Notes under the pieces: model-generated
Databases searched by the model: none
What the model was told of the DNA's origin: nothing
Seen by the model: the letters and a program-made list of their open reading frames with translations, nothing else
Assembly (NCBI GenBank): GCA_012797915.1
Contig: JAAZOE010000362.1
Span: 1-25,769 of the forward strand
Origin: Candidatus Zixiibacteriota bacterium
GTDB taxonomy: Bacteria; Zixibacteria; MSB-5A5; GN15; JAAZOE01
DNA: 25,769 nt
Direction: 5' to 3'
In this document: positions 1 through 8,337 of the stretch, piece after piece
How positions within the stretch are numbered: position 1 is the stretch's first letter
How the letters are laid out: every line of letters starts with the position of its first letter
Made by a program: the position numbers and the translations under genes

Positions 1-2
1 AG

Positions 3-104
3 ATTCCTCAGATTCGGGCGCTGACGGCTTCGCAGGTGAAGGATGCGGCGGCGAAGTATTTCGACACGGTCAACTACGTCCTGGCCACCGCCGGAAAAGT
101 GTAG
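3..104 (+). CDS. M16-like metallopeptidase, C-terminal fragment (partial)
   Basis: An open frame runs in from the left window edge for 33 residues and stops at TAG 102-104. The peptide (LTASQVKDAAAKYFDTVNYV, then LATAGKV) resembles the last helix and strand of M16 peptidases, where a 'lT..qv..aa.kYf...nyv' helix precedes the closing strand. The two complete M16 genes in this window end in a similar way (EDILRVAKTYL..., EDILRVANQYF...). The catalytic part lies outside the window, so it cannot be said whether this is an active or an inactive subunit. The assignment rests on a short stretch. Confidence 0.6.
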   Translation: MPQIRALTASQVKDAAAKYFDTVNYVLATAGKV

Positions 105-113
105 ATAGATATC

Positions 114-134
114 GGGCGAGATAACCCCTCGCCC
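114..134 (+). terminator. Hairpin after the M16-like fragment
   Basis: A 7-bp inverted repeat (GGGCGAG 114-120, CTCGCCC 128-134) with a 7-nt loop lies ten bases after the stop at 104. It is followed by CAAAACCC rather than a T-run, so intrinsic termination is only plausible. Confidence 0.35.
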
Positions 135-214
135 CAAAACCCACTCCGGATATTCTGTCGGTCCCGCCGAACGAATCCCGCCGGATGGCTACAAATTATC
201 GTCGTTAAAACCGA

Positions 215-242
215 TTGACCATTGCCGCCGCCCCGTTATATT
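215..242 (+). promoter_or_regulatory. Sigma70-like promoter for the dockerin protein
   Basis: TTGACC (215-220, 5/6 match to TTGACA), a 16-nt spacer and TATATT (237-242, 5/6 match to TATAAT) stand about 72 nt before the chosen start codon at 315. The expected transcript start is near 249, giving a leader of about 65 nt. No riboswitch-like fold was recognised in that leader. Confidence 0.6.
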
Positions 243-303
243 ACTATTAATTGAACGCCATTCGAGCGTACTCGTCATGTGAGGCAAAGCCATACAATCA
301 TCC

Positions 304-310
304 GGGAGGG
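304..310 (+). promoter_or_regulatory. Ribosome binding site that sets the start at 315
   Basis: The purine-rich GGGAGGG lies 4 nt before ATG 315. An in-frame ATG at 279 would add twelve residues in front of a clean signal peptide and has no such site, so 315 is preferred. Confidence 0.6.
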
Positions 311-314
311 TTTG

Positions 315-3300
315 ATGAAGCGGACCGGGTACATTTTCGTTTTCATTGCCTTATTGTCATTTGGCTTTTCGATTCCCTTGGCCGCCAGGGCGCTGTTCCA
401 GCCGCGGGCTACAGCAGGGGAGACTGATACCTTGGCGAGCGATTCCCCTGACAAAGGCATTTCCTATTACTATAAATTCCCAAAGCATTACTTCATGTTT
501 TCAACCGGCGAGATCAGAGCTGGCTTCGAAAATTGCGGACGATTCGGGGATGGTCTGATATATTACGATGACTACCCTTCCTATGAAACACCTGAAGGAA
601 GCCATATTGAGTATCTTTGGACAGGTGCCATCTGGGTCGGCGGGGTGGTCAACGGTGACACGCTAGTATCGGTCGGCGTGGATGGATGGTTTATGGGCGA
701 GGAATTCTTCCCTGTGGTAACCGGTTATGAGAGTGATAACTATTCCGGCGGTCGGTCCATTTGGACGCTGTTCACCGATACGATTACCGACCCCCATTTC
801 ACCGGCACCGACCCAAATGAATCCAGGCCACATGTGCCATTGAATCTGCGAATTGCCAATCGAGCTTACGCTTGGCCGGGAGAACCAAACGACGGTGTCA
901 TTGTCTATGATATGGTCATGACGAATATGGGCGATCAACCCATCCAACAGGGGTATGTCGGACTATACTTCGACAATGACGTTTGCCATATCAGTTATGA
1001 GGCCACCGGGTATGATGATGATCTCACCGGATCGCTTCGGCAATCTGGACTCGCATACGCCATCGATAACGATGGTGATCCGGTATCTGGTCAATTCATT
1101 GGGACCAGCCCGACCAAAACGATGGCCTTCAAATTCCTACAAACATCGTTCAACGCAGTGGATACCAGCTACAACTGGTGGATCCCCAATTATAACTTGG
1201 AATACGATTTTGGGCCGATGCCTGTCGATGAATATGGCAATTTGCAATGCAGTTTCAATGGTCATTTTGGCTTTCCCCAGGGTGATGGAGGCAAGTACTG
1301 CATGATGAGCCACGCCGGATGGGACTATGATCAGATATTCACCGACACGATTCCGGGTTGGGCGCCCCCTACAAATGCGGATTACGCACACAATCTGGCC
1401 CACGGGTATGATACACGGTTTTTGATGTCCATCGGACCATTTGACCTTTTGCCTGACTCCAGCTTGCGCGTTCTTTTCACCACGGTTACCGGTGAATCGG
1501 TTCACCAGGTGCCGGATAACCTGGCCAATCTGCCGGATAATCCCGCTCAGTACCTGGCCAATTTGAATTTCTCCGACGTCATCGCCAATGCCGCTGTCGC
1601 AGATTTGCTGGGAGCGACATTGGTCGATCCGAACCTCCCCGTGACCGGGTTGTACGTTCAATACGACAGTATCGATTCCACCGTGGTCGAATGGGACCCG
1701 TATGGGTTTCCCGGGGTTGAAGGATATAATCTGTACCTTTATGAAGTACCTGAAGATGACATGCCGTATCCCGGTGTTTTGCCTCCGTGGATAACGCCAC
1801 CTATAAGCACTCCGACTGCCCAAGTTGGCCAGATTTATCGGTACCCGTTTTCCAGTTTACAGCCGCATCACTTCTATCTCGTCTGCGCCGCCAATCGTTT
1901 GCCGTCCGATGAAGGCGCCATGTGCGATCCGGTCGCGTTTCAGGCGGGAGGCCGTCCGCCGGCTCCGATAATCGATAACGAGTTTATCTTCATCGAGCAG
2001 GCGAAAGGGTATCCGATAACCCTAACCTGGGGTGAGCCGGCCGGGATACACGTGGATCATTACAACATCTACAAATTCGCCGATCCGCAGGCGGCCAAGG
2101 CGAAGTATTATCCCCGTTACGACACCGGGCAGTTTTTGGATTCCGCGGTGGCCGCCGACAGCTTCCTGATAGGCGGCCAGCAATACTATTATTATGCCAT
2201 GACGCCCTATGCACAGGTCGATTCGGGCTTGAGCGAATTTTCCGAGATAACCGACGATTCGGTTGTGTATGTGGTAACGGCGGTAGATACGGCTGGAATG
2301 GAATCGTCGTTCTCCAAAGGCATCACGATACTGGTCGTGCCACCGGCGACCAAAGATATGGTGGTTGTCACTTTCAGCAGAAGAGGAAATGGCAATTATA
2401 TGATACGGGACTCGGTTATCGCCTTTTACAACCGGGTTTTACAGGGTTTCGATTATGACTTTTATATGTTCTATGACAGTTCTCGTGTGCATTTCGATTC
2501 GTTGGGAAGATATACCATAGATCCCCTCTGGTGGTACTATCTCTTGAATTATGAACTAGTAATATTCGACGATGGTCTCCAGGAAGGACCTCCTCAGGAG
2601 TGGTATCCGGAGGCACAAGGTGAATCGGTGACCGGTATTACGAAATGCATCCTGTCGGGCAGAAAGGTGGCCTATTTTGGGTCCTTCAGGAGGCTACTTA
2701 ACTTTTCATTGAACAATTGGGAACCAGAATATATACCTATGGACCACCCTTTCACCGGACGATTTTTTGGGACTGATTCTCTATTCCGAATGCGGATAGA
2801 AGAGTATGGTCCGGTGGAGTATGGTACGCGGGATACACTTGTGGGGATGATCGGAGTCGACGGCTCCAATAGCGTTATCCCCGATATAGGATACGATTCC
2901 TTGCGAAACGCATATCATGCGTCGATGGATATAATTTGGCCTACTGGTACCGCGGTGGCCCCCTCCGTGTTCGTGGTCAATCAAAAAGGGCGGACGATCC
3001 AACGGCTGCAATCGAAATATCCGGAAACATCACTGGTGAACTGGCTTCCTGCCGGGGTCAAGACCGAAACTGAGGGCGGAACGACCTACCTCTTCGGCTA
3101 TCACCTGTGGTACATGGAGGAAACCGGCGCCCGAGAGTTGATTGACTACATGATGAACGATGTTGCCCCCGTATCGGTGGCGGCGACGTTGCCTATTCCC
3201 GATACCCTGTTCGCTTTCTATGCGAACGCCCTCGACACGATTCCGGGGACGATCTGTGTCGCCTACGATAACGACGTCTACAATATGGATGATATCGATG

Positions 3301-3728
3301 TGTCGACGGTCAGAATCAATGAAACCCTGACTACCCGGCTGTCCGGCCCCATAGTCAATCCTGGGAATATCGACGGCGAGGCGCTGCAACTGACCATCGA
3401 CCTGCGGCCGTTTGTCGCCGGGTACGGCGTGGCCTGGGATACGACGGTGCAAGCTTATACCGTCACCGGAGCGTTGACCGACGGGACCCCGTTGGCGCTT
3501 CAGGGCAATTTCATTCTTGTCGGGCATATCTCCGGCGATGCCAACGGCGACCAGACGGTCACGATCGGCGACGCGGTGTTCGTGGTCAATTACGTTTTCC
3601 GGGACGGCCCGGCGCCGTCGCTGGAGGCCGCGGCCGACGCCAACGCCGACGGCAAGGTCGATCTGGGGGATGCAGTATGCCTGGTGAATTTCATTTTCCG
3701 CGGGGGGGCCAGGCCACAACACCCGTAG
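315..3728 (+). CDS. Large secreted multidomain protein with C-terminal dockerin repeats
   Basis: The product has 1137 residues. Residues 1-26 form a signal peptide (KR, hydrophobic core, cleavage near AARA), so it is exported. Residues about 30-430 are rich in Gly, Asp and aromatic residues and match no fold I can name. Two fibronectin III-like segments follow at about 440-545 and 550-670 (TVVEWDPYGFPGVEGYNLYL and ITLTWGEPAGIHVDHYNIYK). About 680-945 looks alpha/beta, with a 'YELVIFDDGL...SGRKVAYFGSF' core. The tail, 1074-1132, holds two Ca-binding dockerin type I repeats (DANGDQTVTIGDAV near 1075, DANADGKVDLGDAV near 1108), each followed by a 'VNYVFRDG / VNFIFRGG' helix. Dockerins bind cohesins in cellulosomes, but in non-cellulolytic bacteria they occur on many exported proteins with unknown partners. 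No catalytic site is visible; an adhesive or structural role is a guess. It is a single-gene unit with its own promoter and a downstream hairpin. The 2350-2950 part looks poorer in GC than the flanking genes. Confidence 0.85.
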   Translation: MKRTGYIFVFIALLSFGFSIPLAARALFQPRATAGETDTLASDSPDKGISYYYKFPKHYFMFSTGEIRAGFENCGRFGDGLIYYDDYPSYETPEGSHIEYLWTGAIWVGGVVNGDTLVSVGVDGWFMGEEFFPVVTGYESDNYSGGRSIWTLFTDTITDPHFTGTDPNESRPHVPLNLRIANRAYAWPGEPNDGVIVYDMVMTNMGDQPIQQGYVGLYFDNDVCHISYEATGYDDDLTGSLRQSGLAYAIDNDGDPVSGQFIGTSPTKTMAFKFLQTSFNAVDTSYNWWIPNYNLEYDFGPMPVDEYGNLQCSFNGHFGFPQGDGGKYCMMSHAGWDYDQIFTDTIPGWAPPTNADYAHNLAHGYDTRFLMSIGPFDLLPDSSLRVLFTTVTGESVHQVPDNLANLPDNPAQYLANLNFSDVIANAAVADLLGATLVDPNLPVTGLYVQYDSIDSTVVEWDPYGFPGVEGYNLYLYEVPEDDMPYPGVLPPWITPPISTPTAQVGQIYRYPFSSLQPHHFYLVCAANRLPSDEGAMCDPVAFQAGGRPPAPIIDNEFIFIEQAKGYPITLTWGEPAGIHVDHYNIYKFADPQAAKAKYYPRYDTGQFLDSAVAADSFLIGGQQYYYYAMTPYAQVDSGLSEFSEITDDSVVYVVTAVDTAGMESSFSKGITILVVPPATKDMVVVTFSRRGNGNYMIRDSVIAFYNRVLQGFDYDFYMFYDSSRVHFDSLGRYTIDPLWWYYLLNYELVIFDDGLQEGPPQEWYPEAQGESVTGITKCILSGRKVAYFGSFRRLLNFSLNNWEPEYIPMDHPFTGRFFGTDSLFRMRIEEYGPVEYGTRDTLVGMIGVDGSNSVIPDIGYDSLRNAYHASMDIIWPTGTAVAPSVFVVNQKGRTIQRLQSKYPETSLVNWLPAGVKTETEGGTTYLFGYHLWYMEETGARELIDYMMNDVAPVSVAATLPIPDTLFAFYANALDTIPGTICVAYDNDVYNMDDIDVSTVRINETLTTRLSGPIVNPGNIDGEALQLTIDLRPFVAGYGVAWDTTVQAYTVTGALTDGTPLALQGNFILVGHISGDANGDQTVTIGDAVFVVNYVFRDGPAPSLEAAADANADGKVDLGDAVCLVNFIFRGGARPQHP

Positions 3729-3773
3729 AAAAGCGCGATAAACCGGTTTGGCGCGGGACGAATTTTTAATCAA

Positions 3774-3801
3774 TCCCCGGAGGATACGTCTCCTCCGGGG
3801 A
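3774..3801 (+). terminator. Strong hairpin between the dockerin gene and ricT
   Basis: TCCCCGGAGGA (3774-3784) pairs perfectly with TCCTCCGGGGA (3791-3801) across a 6-nt loop, 45 nt after the dockerin gene stop. The following bases are TTCATTTATG, a weak T-rich tract. It probably ends the upstream transcript. Confidence 0.55.
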
Positions 3802-3904
3802 TTCATTTATGCCCCGTTTTTGAGCAATCATATCCCGGAAAACCCATGGCGGCAAAAGCGGTAATTCCACACTTTCGGCAGGGGAAACCGGGCCGACTTC
3901 CCGG

Positions 3905-3933
3905 TTGACTTGGGGGTTGGATTGTGGCATACT
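3905..3933 (+). promoter_or_regulatory. Promoter of the ricT-metG-tatD-rsmA-rluD operon
   Basis: TTGACT (3905-3910, 5/6), an exact 17-nt spacer and CATACT (3928-3933, 4/6) preceded by TGG (extended -10 TGn). Transcription would start near 3940, leaving a leader of about 16 nt that holds only the GGAG (3942-3945) ahead of ATG 3956. The promoter overlaps a possible upstream TTG start, which argues for the internal ATG. Confidence 0.55.
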
Positions 3934-3955
3934 ACCGGCTTGGAGAACACGTTTT

Positions 3956-4825
3956 ATGCCGGAACTGTATATCGTTGAATTCAAGGGGCACCGGCGGGGG
4001 TACTACGTCAATACCTACCACCATGCCCTCACCGTCGGCGAAAACGTCATCGTCGAGGCCGAACGGGGCGAGGATATGGGGTATCTGTCCAAGGCCGTGC
4101 CGGACGAAATGCATCCGGAACTGGAAGATAAGCCTCTGTCGATCCTGCGGCGGGCCACTCCGGCCGACCGGGATATCCGGACCTCCAACGCCGAGGCGGA
4201 AAAGGCGGCGGTCAAACGGTGCGAACAGCTGGTGGCCAAGCACGGCCTGCCGATGAAGCTGATCGACGCCGAATACCAGCACGACCGCAACAAGCTGACC
4301 TTCTATTTCGTCTCCGATCAGCGGGTCGACTTTCGGGCGCTGGTCCGCGACCTGGCGGCCATCTACCGCACCCGGATCGAACTGCGGCAAATCGGCGTAC
4401 GCGACGCCGCCCGGCGAATCGGCGGATTCGGCGTCTGCGGCCTGACCCAGTGCTGCGTGACCCACCTCTGGGCGTTCGACCCGATCTCGACCCAGTTCGC
4501 CCGCGAACAGAACCTGTCGCTCAATCCCTCCAAGATTTCCGGCAACTGCGGGCGGTTGCTCTGCTGTCTCAACTACGAAAAGGAACATTATCGCGAAGCG
4601 CTGGCCAATTTCCCGCCCCAGGGTGAGAAATATATCACCGAGAAAGGGGAAGGGACCATCGAAATGGTCAACGTGTTTTCCAATTACATGGTCGTGGTGC
4701 ACCCCGACGGCGAAAGCGAGAAGGTGACCCTGACCGATATCAAGAAGCAGGAACGCCAGAACCAGTCGTTCTTCAAGAATTGGCGCACCAGGAAAGAGGC
4801 CGAACCCGATGACCGTGTTGAATAA
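3956..4825 (+). CDS. ricT: PSP1-domain Fe-S regulatory protein RicT (YaaT)
   Basis: The product is 289 residues, cytosolic, with a PSP1 C-terminal domain. The diagnostic stretch is a double cysteine cluster: CGLTQCC (C161, C166, C167) and, after the family signature REQNLSLNPSKISGNCGR, C198 with C203-C204. In Bacillus RicT the equivalent cysteines take part in binding [4Fe-4S] clusters in the RicA-RicF-RicT complex, which modulates RNase Y-dependent mRNA maturation and the sporulation phosphorelay. Outside Firmicutes the role is poorly defined, and no ricA or ricF is seen here. The start at ATG 3956 is chosen because GGAG stands 10 nt upstream and a promoter covers the longer alternative; the protein then begins MPELYIVEFKG, typical of the family. 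The last 17 nt overlap metG, suggesting coupled translation. Family assignment is firm; functional transfer is not. Confidence 0.9.
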   Translation: MPELYIVEFKGHRRGYYVNTYHHALTVGENVIVEAERGEDMGYLSKAVPDEMHPELEDKPLSILRRATPADRDIRTSNAEAEKAAVKRCEQLVAKHGLPMKLIDAEYQHDRNKLTFYFVSDQRVDFRALVRDLAAIYRTRIELRQIGVRDAARRIGGFGVCGLTQCCVTHLWAFDPISTQFAREQNLSLNPSKISGNCGRLLCCLNYEKEHYREALANFPPQGEKYITEKGEGTIEMVNVFSNYMVVVHPDGESEKVTLTDIKKQERQNQSFFKNWRTRKEAEPDDRVE

Positions 4826-6731
4826 CTTCTTCGTGACCACCCCGATCTATTACGTCAATGACAAGCCGCATATCGGACACGCCTACACCTCCATCGCGGC
4901 CGACGTGCTGACCCGATACCATCGCCTGGCCGGACGGGATTCGTTCTTCCTGACCGGGACCGATGAGCACGGCACCAAAATCGCCGAATCGGCGGCGGCG
5001 GCCGGAAAAACCCCGCAGGCGCTGTGCGATGAAGTGGTGGAGCAGTTCAAGGAGACCTGGAAGGCGCTGGGGATCGGTAACGACTATTTCGTCCGCACCA
5101 CCGATGCCCGTCATGTGGCGGCGGTGCAAAAACTTCTGACCGTGCTTAAGGGGGCGGCGGCCCCGGATGGCCGGGAGGCCGTTTATCCGGGCGTGTACGA
5201 GGGTCTGTACTGCACCGGGTGCGAAAAATTCATCGCCGAAAACGACCTGGTCGACGGGATGTGTCCGGACCACAAGAAGCCGCCGCAATTGCTGAAGGAA
5301 AAGAACTACTTTTTCCGCCTGCAACCATACCTGCCGATTCTCAAGGGGATGGTCGAGAAGAACGAGCTGGTGATTCTGCCGGATGAGCGTCGGCGCGAAG
5401 TGCTGGGACTTCTGACCACCGGCTTGCCCGATTTTTCCATCTCGCGGGAATCGGAAAAATGGGGGATACCCTTGCCGTTCGACCCGGCCCAGACAGCCTA
5501 TGTCTGGATCGATGCTCTGCCCAATTACATTTCGGCCGTCGGCTACGGCGATGACCCACAGCAGTTCGACCGCTGGTGGAATCGGGCCGAGGTGGTGCAC
5601 CTGATGGCCAAGGATATCCTCAAGTTCCACACCATCTATTGGCCGGCGATGCTCATGGCGGCGGGGATCAAACTTCCCGACCGGATTTTTATCCACGGGT
5701 TTTTCACGGTCAATGGCGAGAAGATGGGCAAGTCGATGGGGAACATGATTGACCCCCGGAAAATGGTCGCCATCTACGGCCGCGACGCCACCCGGTATCT
5801 GCTTCTGAGTCAGTATCCTTTCGGGGTCGACGGCGACGTCAAGGAAAAGGAATTCGCCGCCAAATACAATTCCGATCTGGCCAATGATCTGGGGAACCTG
5901 GTCTCGCGCGTGGCCAAGATGATGATTCAGTATTGCGACGGCAAGGTTCCGGCGCCGTGCGCGGATATCCCGGGGCAGAAGGAAATGATGGAGATCGCCG
6001 TCGATCTGCCGGACGCCGTCTATAATCATGTCTGTCATTTCCGCCTGACCGAGGCGTTTGCCGCGGCCATGAACCTGGTTCGGGGGACCAATAAATTCCT
6101 GGAAGACTCCGCGCCATGGAAACTGGCCAAGGCAGGCAAGACCGAACAGGTCGGCGGCGTGCTGTACACGGCGGGAGAATTGTTGCGGATCGCCGCCATC
6201 CTGCTGTATCCGATCATGCCGGAGAAGGTCCGGGAGATCCGGTCGGTCTTCGACCTGCAAGACGAGAACCTCACGCTGGATTCCGCCCGGACTTGGTTCA
6301 ATCTTCCGGTTGGCAACCGGATTGCGCTGAAGGATTCGATTTTCCCGCGTCTGGACCCGAAAACGATTCCGCTGCTGGTGCCGCCGAAGGCGGAACCGGT
6401 CGCGGTCGACCTGGTGAGCTTCGAGGATTTCGGCAAGGTATGCCTGCGCGTCGCGAAAGTTATCGCCGCCGAACGGGTGCCCAAAGCCGACAAGTTGTTG
6501 AAACTGCAGATCGATCTGGGCAGCGAGAAACGGCAGATTATCGCCGGGATTGCCCAGCAATACCCGCCGGAGGAAATGGTCGGCAAAAATATCATTGTGG
6601 TGGCCAATCTTCAGCCGGCCACGATCCGGGGCATCGAATCGCGCGGGATGCTGCTGGCGGCCAAAAGCGAGGGGATCCTGCGACTGTTGACGGTCGACGG
6701 CGATATCCCTCCGGGATCGTCGATCGGATAG
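4809..6731 (+). CDS. metG: Methionyl-tRNA synthetase with C-terminal tRNA-binding domain
   Basis: It charges tRNA-Met with methionine using ATP in the cytosol. The 640-residue class I synthetase has the HIGH motif intact (HIGH, 21-24), a zinc-binding knuckle (C135-x2-C138 and C152, H155), and the second ATP-binding signature as KMGKS (305-309), with Gly in place of the usual Ser at the third position. The anticodon-binding helical domain follows. Residues about 538-640 form an OB-fold EMAPII/Trbp111-like tRNA-binding domain (FEDFGKVCLRVAKV...NLQPATIRGIESRGML), which in bacterial MetG dimerises and adds tRNA affinity. The single Cys-pair plus Cys/His knuckle and about 640 residues fit the long dimeric type. 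It starts inside the 3' end of ricT, and tatD begins 15 nt after its stop. A very long antisense frame over this gene is a composition shadow. Confidence 0.97.
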   Translation: MTVLNNFFVTTPIYYVNDKPHIGHAYTSIAADVLTRYHRLAGRDSFFLTGTDEHGTKIAESAAAAGKTPQALCDEVVEQFKETWKALGIGNDYFVRTTDARHVAAVQKLLTVLKGAAAPDGREAVYPGVYEGLYCTGCEKFIAENDLVDGMCPDHKKPPQLLKEKNYFFRLQPYLPILKGMVEKNELVILPDERRREVLGLLTTGLPDFSISRESEKWGIPLPFDPAQTAYVWIDALPNYISAVGYGDDPQQFDRWWNRAEVVHLMAKDILKFHTIYWPAMLMAAGIKLPDRIFIHGFFTVNGEKMGKSMGNMIDPRKMVAIYGRDATRYLLLSQYPFGVDGDVKEKEFAAKYNSDLANDLGNLVSRVAKMMIQYCDGKVPAPCADIPGQKEMMEIAVDLPDAVYNHVCHFRLTEAFAAAMNLVRGTNKFLEDSAPWKLAKAGKTEQVGGVLYTAGELLRIAAILLYPIMPEKVREIRSVFDLQDENLTLDSARTWFNLPVGNRIALKDSIFPRLDPKTIPLLVPPKAEPVAVDLVSFEDFGKVCLRVAKVIAAERVPKADKLLKLQIDLGSEKRQIIAGIAQQYPPEEMVGKNIIVVANLQPATIRGIESRGMLLAAKSEGILRLLTVDGDIPPGSSIG

Positions 6732-6746
6732 CCGGCCGGTCGGACC

Positions 6747-7517
6747 ATGATCGACACCCATTGCCATATCGATTTCCGCGATTTCGACCGCGATCGCGCC
6801 GAGGTTATCGCCGATGCGGTCGCCTGCGGGGTGGACCGGCTGATTAATATCGGCGCTGATATCGAATCGAGCCGACGGTCGCTGCATCTGGCCGAGACGC
6901 ATGACAACATCTTTTGCACCGTTGGCGTCCATCCGCACGACAGCAAAACCCTGACGCCGGAATTTTTGAAAGAAATGGAGGCCATGGCCGCCTCGCGCAA
7001 GGTGGTCGGCATCGGCGAAATCGGCCTCGACTATTACCGCAACCTGTCGCCGCACGACATTCAAAAGAAGGCGTTTATCCAGCAACTCGATCTGGCGGCG
7101 GCTTTGCATCGGCCGGTGGTCATCCATGTCCGCGAGGCGATGGATGACGCTCTGCAGATCATCCAAGGGTATGCCGGGAAAATGCGCGGGGTGTTTCATT
7201 GTTTTCCCGGCACGACCGAACAGGCCAAGCGGCTGGCGGGGATCGGCTTCTTGATTTCGGTCAACGGCGTGCTGACCTACAAAAACTCGCGCATGGCCAA
7301 AGTCGCTCAGGAGGTCGACCTGGAGATGGTGCTCATCGAGACGGATTGTCCGTATCTGACCCCCGAGCCACATCGCGGCCAGCGCAACACCCCGGCCTAT
7401 GTCCGTTTCGTGTGCCATAAATTGGCCGAAATCCGCCGGATGGACGTTGCCGACATCGACAAAATCACCACCCGCAACGCCGAGAAGCTGTTCCGGCTCG
7501 TGGATATGTTCGAATGA
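6747..7517 (+). CDS. tatD: TatD-family metal-dependent deoxyribonuclease
   Basis: The 256-residue cytosolic TIM-barrel hydrolase has every family metal ligand in place: HxH near the N-terminus (H5, H7 in IDTHCHIDF), E91 (GIGEIGLDYY), H127 (VVIHVREA), H151 (FHCFPGT) and D200 (IETDCPYLTPEP). TatD enzymes are 3'-5' exonucleases on DNA and RNA, linked to DNA repair and RNA quality control; the exact substrate here is unknown. Length matches the family norm of about 260. The start at ATG 6747 puts the HxH at the expected distance from the N-terminus. The gene overlaps rsmA by 4 nt (ATGA), so translation is probably coupled. Its place between metG and rsmA is the same relative order as Bacillus yabD between metS and ksgA. 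Confidence 0.95.
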   Translation: MIDTHCHIDFRDFDRDRAEVIADAVACGVDRLINIGADIESSRRSLHLAETHDNIFCTVGVHPHDSKTLTPEFLKEMEAMAASRKVVGIGEIGLDYYRNLSPHDIQKKAFIQQLDLAAALHRPVVIHVREAMDDALQIIQGYAGKMRGVFHCFPGTTEQAKRLAGIGFLISVNGVLTYKNSRMAKVAQEVDLEMVLIETDCPYLTPEPHRGQRNTPAYVRFVCHKLAEIRRMDVADIDKITTRNAEKLFRLVDMFE

Positions 7518-8308
7518 TGGTCCGGGCCAAAAAATCGCTGGGGCAGCATTTCCTGTCCGACCCGGGGATCGTTTCACAAATCATCGAGGCGTTGGCCCTC
7601 CGGTCGGGGGAAACCGTGCTGGAAATCGGACCGGGGCGAGGGGCGTTGACCCATCCCTTGGTCGAATCCGGGGCGGAAGTCATTGCCGTCGAATTGGACC
7701 GGGTGCTGGCGCCGGAACTGGCCAGGACATTCGCGGCACGCCCGAATTTCAAGGTGATCGAGGCCGATATTTTGACCATCGATCCGGCCGGTCTCGGTCT
7801 GGATCGATTCATATTGCTGGGAAACCTGCCGTACAACATCACCACGCCGATCATCGACTGGATGTTGAAATATCACGAAGGTATCGACCGGGCGGTGCTG
7901 ATGATGCAGAAAGAAGTGGCCGAACGAATCGCCTCGCCGCCGGGCCGCAAGGCCCGGTCGACTATCTCGGTGATCACCTCGCTCTATTATGACTGCCGGA
8001 CCGTCTGCGCCGTCCCCCCGCAGTCGTTCACCCCGCCGCCGAATGTCGATTCGACCGTGGTGTCGTTCATCCGCCACGACCGGCAGTATGCCATTGATAA
8101 TCTGCCGCGATTCGAAAGGATGGTCCGGTTCTGTTTCGCCGGCAAACGGAAAAGCCTGCTGAACAATCTCAACTCCGCGTATCCCATCCGGCGGGAGGAA
8201 CTGGAAGAGATGGTGATCCGGTTGTTCGGCTCCGGCACGATCCGGGCCGAACAGTTGACGCTGGATGAATTCATCCGGCTGGCACAGGAAATCTTCAGCC
8301 GGGTGTGA
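7514..8308 (+). CDS. rsmA: 16S rRNA (adenine1518-N6/adenine1519-N6)-dimethyltransferase RsmA/KsgA
   Basis: It dimethylates two adjacent adenines in the 3'-terminal hairpin of 16S rRNA from SAM, a late 30S assembly checkpoint. The 264-residue protein begins with the family signature KKSLGQHFLSD (6-16). The SAM-binding motif I is EIGPGRG (37-43), and the catalytic motif IV is NLPY (104-107, followed by NITTPI). The C-terminal rRNA-binding part has the FAGKRKSLLNNL stretch. Length is normal. ATG 7514 overlaps the tatD stop by 4 nt; a second ATG directly follows at 7517, so the exact first residue is open by one codon. Loss of this gene gives kasugamycin resistance in model bacteria. The downstream rluD also acts on rRNA, so the operon end is a ribosome-maturation pair. 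Confidence 0.97.
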   Translation: MMVRAKKSLGQHFLSDPGIVSQIIEALALRSGETVLEIGPGRGALTHPLVESGAEVIAVELDRVLAPELARTFAARPNFKVIEADILTIDPAGLGLDRFILLGNLPYNITTPIIDWMLKYHEGIDRAVLMMQKEVAERIASPPGRKARSTISVITSLYYDCRTVCAVPPQSFTPPPNVDSTVVSFIRHDRQYAIDNLPRFERMVRFCFAGKRKSLLNNLNSAYPIRREELEEMVIRLFGSGTIRAEQLTLDEFIRLAQEIFSRV

Positions 8309-8337
8309 CGGCCGTTGTTCCATCGGTCTGTAAATAT

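Noticed and set aside
105..314. Possible tRNA or riboswitch in the first gene-free stretch
   Set aside because: Only a 7-bp hairpin and a promoter are seen; no cloverleaf or aptamer pattern was recognised by eye.
3932..4840. A long minus-strand frame opposite ricT
   Set aside because: ricT is a clear family member with conserved cysteines; the antisense product is low in recognisable features and ends as a composition shadow.
5721..5735. MetG KMGKS as a sign of an inactive enzyme
   Set aside because: The class I second signature tolerates small residues at the third position, and every other MetG motif is present.
4773..7577. A 934-codon open frame on the minus strand across metG and tatD
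   Set aside because: metG and tatD are unmistakable on the plus strand with all motifs. The antisense product has no recognisable motif, and the frame's openness reflects GC-rich codon bias.
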